Shown one piece after another: positions 5,105-6,530 of a stretch of 6,530 bases of DNA. Origin of the DNA: an uncultured Anaerolineales bacterium (GTDB taxonomy: Bacteria > Chloroflexota > Anaerolineae > Anaerolineales > UBA11657); contig CAJWGI010000076.1 in assembly GCA_913031335.1 (NCBI GenBank), positions 1 to 6,530 on the forward strand, in the 5' to 3' direction. A program made the position numbers and the translations under genes. The stretch's first letter is position 1. Every line of letters starts with the position of its first letter. Below the pieces are notes generated by a model. It had not been told where the DNA came from, did no database searches, and saw only the letters and a list, made by a program, of their open reading frames with translations.

Positions 5105-6530
5105 ATGTCCGCACTCCCCCTCGATAACCTGCAGCGCGCGTCCGCGTGGGGGCTGGCTTCGGGGGCGCTTTGCCACGTGCATCGCCCCACTGATGAAGCC
5201 GGGGTGCGGCGCGTTTTTGAACTGGCGCGCCGGCACGGGCTCTCGGTCGGGTTTCGCGGCGGGGGCCAGAGCTACGGCGATGCTGCTCTCAACGGCGAAG
5301 CGCTGCTTCTTGATTCATCCGGCATGCAGCGCATTCTTGATTGGCAGCCGGAAAACGGCGTTATCACCGCCCAGCCGGGAATGACCATCGGGCAACTCTG
5401 GCGAAAGACGCTCCCTTCGGGTTGGTGGCCGCCGGTGACGCCGGGCACCATGCAACCCACGCTGGGCGGTTGCGCGGCGATGAACATCCACGGGAAAAAC
5501 CACTGGCGTGTTGGCTCGTTCGGGGAGCACGTGCTCGCGTTCAGCGCGTTGCTTCCCACCGGCGAGATGGTGCGCTGCAGCCGTGCCGAGCGCCCCGAGC
5601 TTTTCCACGGCATGCTCGGCACCTTCGGGATGCTGGGCTGTTTCCTTTCGATTACGCTGCAGATGAAGCGGGTGCAATCCGGCGCGGTACGAGTGCGTGC
5701 GTTCTCCGCGGGTGGCATTGAGGCCATGCTGGAGATCGTTGATGCGCACAAAGAGGAGGATTACGTCGTCGGGTGGGTGGATTGCCTCTCCGGTGGGCGC
5801 ACCGCCGGGAGGGGTATCGTGCACACAGCCCGCCACCTGTTGTCCGGCGAACCCGGGTCGCGGCCGCTGGGCGAAGAGACAGGCGCACATGAATTGCCAG
5901 CCACACTGTTCGGCATTCTTCCACGGGAGCGGGTGTGGCGGCTGCTGCGCCCGCTAAATCACCGCGCGGGCTGGAAGTTGATTAATAGCGCCCGCTACCA
6001 TGCCGGGCGCTGGCGGGACGGACACAGCTTCACGCAATCGCTGCCGCGATTCAATTTTCTGCTCGATTATGTGCCCCACTGGCGGCGCGCCTTTCTGCCC
6101 GGCGGCTTGATTCAATACCAGTGCTTCATCCCGGCGCAGAAGGCCGCCAACGCCTTTGGAGAGCTGTTGCGGCGTTGCCGGGAGCGCGGGATGCCCGCGC
6201 ACCTCGGGGTGCTAAAAAGGCATCGCGCGGATGAGTTCCTTTTTTCCTGCAATCTTGATGGTTTCTCGCTGGCGCTTGATTTCCGCGTGAGCGCGCGCAA
6301 CCGCGCGGGGTTGGCAGCGCTGGCGGCGGAGCTGGATGAAATCGTGCTGCGGGCGGGCGGTCGTTTTTATTTTGCCAAAGACAGCACATTGCGCCCGCAT
6401 GCGGCGCGTGCTTTTCTGGGGCCGCATGCTCTGCAGCAGCTCGCGGCGCTCAAGCGGCAGTGTGACCCCGGGGGGCTGCTGCAGAGCAACCTTTCGCGGC
6501 GCGTGCTGCCCGAGTTGCATCCCGGCGGCG
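5105..6530 (+). CDS. dprE1: FAD-dependent oxidase, DprE1-like (polyprenylphosphoryl-ribose 2'-oxidase type), 3' end cut by window
   Basis: DprE1 oxidises the 2'-hydroxyl of decaprenylphosphoryl-ribose, the first half of the epimerisation to the arabinose donor. The reading frame is open for 475 codons to the window edge; the mycobacterial enzyme has 461, so little is missing. The FAD-binding half shows FRGGGQSYGDAALNG (50-64), PVTPGT (110-115), GGCAAMNIHGKNH (121-133) and GSFGEHV (137-143), as in DprE1. The C-terminal half shows GGLIQYQCFIP (333-343), VLKRH (369-373) and GGRFYFAKDS (418-427). Catalytic K418 of M. tuberculosis corresponds to K425 and K367 to K371. In the DGFSLALDF segment (385-393), A390 stands where the benzothiazinone-target cysteine (C387) lies, and S388 replaces N385. 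ATG 5105 lies 18 bp after the DprE2-like gene and gives the expected N-terminus; the ribosome site is weak. No signal peptide is seen. Confidence 0.82.
   Translation, partial: MSALPLDNLQRASAWGLASGALCHVHRPTDEAGVRRVFELARRHGLSVGFRGGGQSYGDAALNGEALLLDSSGMQRILDWQPENGVITAQPGMTIGQLWRKTLPSGWWPPVTPGTMQPTLGGCAAMNIHGKNHWRVGSFGEHVLAFSALLPTGEMVRCSRAERPELFHGMLGTFGMLGCFLSITLQMKRVQSGAVRVRAFSAGGIEAMLEIVDAHKEEDYVVGWVDCLSGGRTAGRGIVHTARHLLSGEPGSRPLGEETGAHELPATLFGILPRERVWRLLRPLNHRAGWKLINSARYHAGRWRDGHSFTQSLPRFNFLLDYVPHWRRAFLPGGLIQYQCFIPAQKAANAFGELLRRCRERGMPAHLGVLKRHRADEFLFSCNLDGFSLALDFRVSARNRAGLAALAAELDEIVLRAGGRFYFAKDSTLRPHAARAFLGPHALQQLAALKRQCDPGGLLQSNLSRRVLPELHPGG

Noticed and set aside
5315..5890. 191-codon and overlapping minus-strand open frames in the oxidase gene
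   Set aside because: They lie antisense to well-conserved DprE1-like motifs; no independent start signal or domain is seen.
1..6530. Defence island, CRISPR array, insertion sequence or prophage
   Set aside because: No direct-repeat array, transposase, terminal repeats, integrase or attachment site is visible; the genes are housekeeping or envelope functions with even composition.

Overview
The window (6530 bp, GC-rich, roughly 60% or more by eye) is a dense bacterial chromosomal segment with genes on both strands and no visible mobile element, CRISPR array, tRNA or rRNA. The gene order fabG–asp23/gls24–nusB–tat and a NusB with 'HAPEWPL' and 'FGSDSSSRFVNGVLGA' blocks suggest a monoderm-like, high-GC lineage. 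Chloroflexota is my best guess, inferred from how the proteins read and not tested by any search. A lipobox protein, a Tat system and promoters built on a TATAATG-type -10 fit this but do not prove it.

Layout. (1) Positions 1-1192, minus strand: a metallo-beta-lactamase-fold hydrolase followed after 19 bp by the N-terminus of a secreted lipoprotein that runs off the left edge. (2) 1193-1301: a divergent control region with a likely -10 for each direction. (3) 1302-4117, plus strand: a five-gene operon, fabG (3-oxoacyl-ACP reductase), an Asp23/Gls24-family protein, nusB, a TatA/TatB-family subunit and tatC. The last two junctions are ATGA stop/start overlaps. (4) 4118-4297: a compact spacer holding a perfect TATAAT, a 60-nt imperfect hairpin of 23 base pairs followed by eight T's, and then a second -10-like site. 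(5) 4298-6530, plus strand: a short-chain dehydrogenase and an FAD-dependent oxidase that together closely resemble DprE2 and DprE1, the two-step epimerase that makes the arabinofuranose donor for mycobacterial cell walls. The oxidase runs off the right edge.

How they fit. The central operon combines lipid synthesis, a cell-envelope-associated family, an rRNA antitermination factor and folded-protein export, so it looks like a growth and envelope housekeeping unit. The following pair is best read as a polyprenyl-phosphate-sugar 2'-epimerase and hence also an envelope function. The most interesting points are this DprE1/DprE2-like pair in an apparently non-mycobacterial setting, with alanine at the position of the mycobacterial drug-target cysteine, and the hairpin unit between the operons. 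That unit may be an independently transcribed small RNA as well as a terminator.
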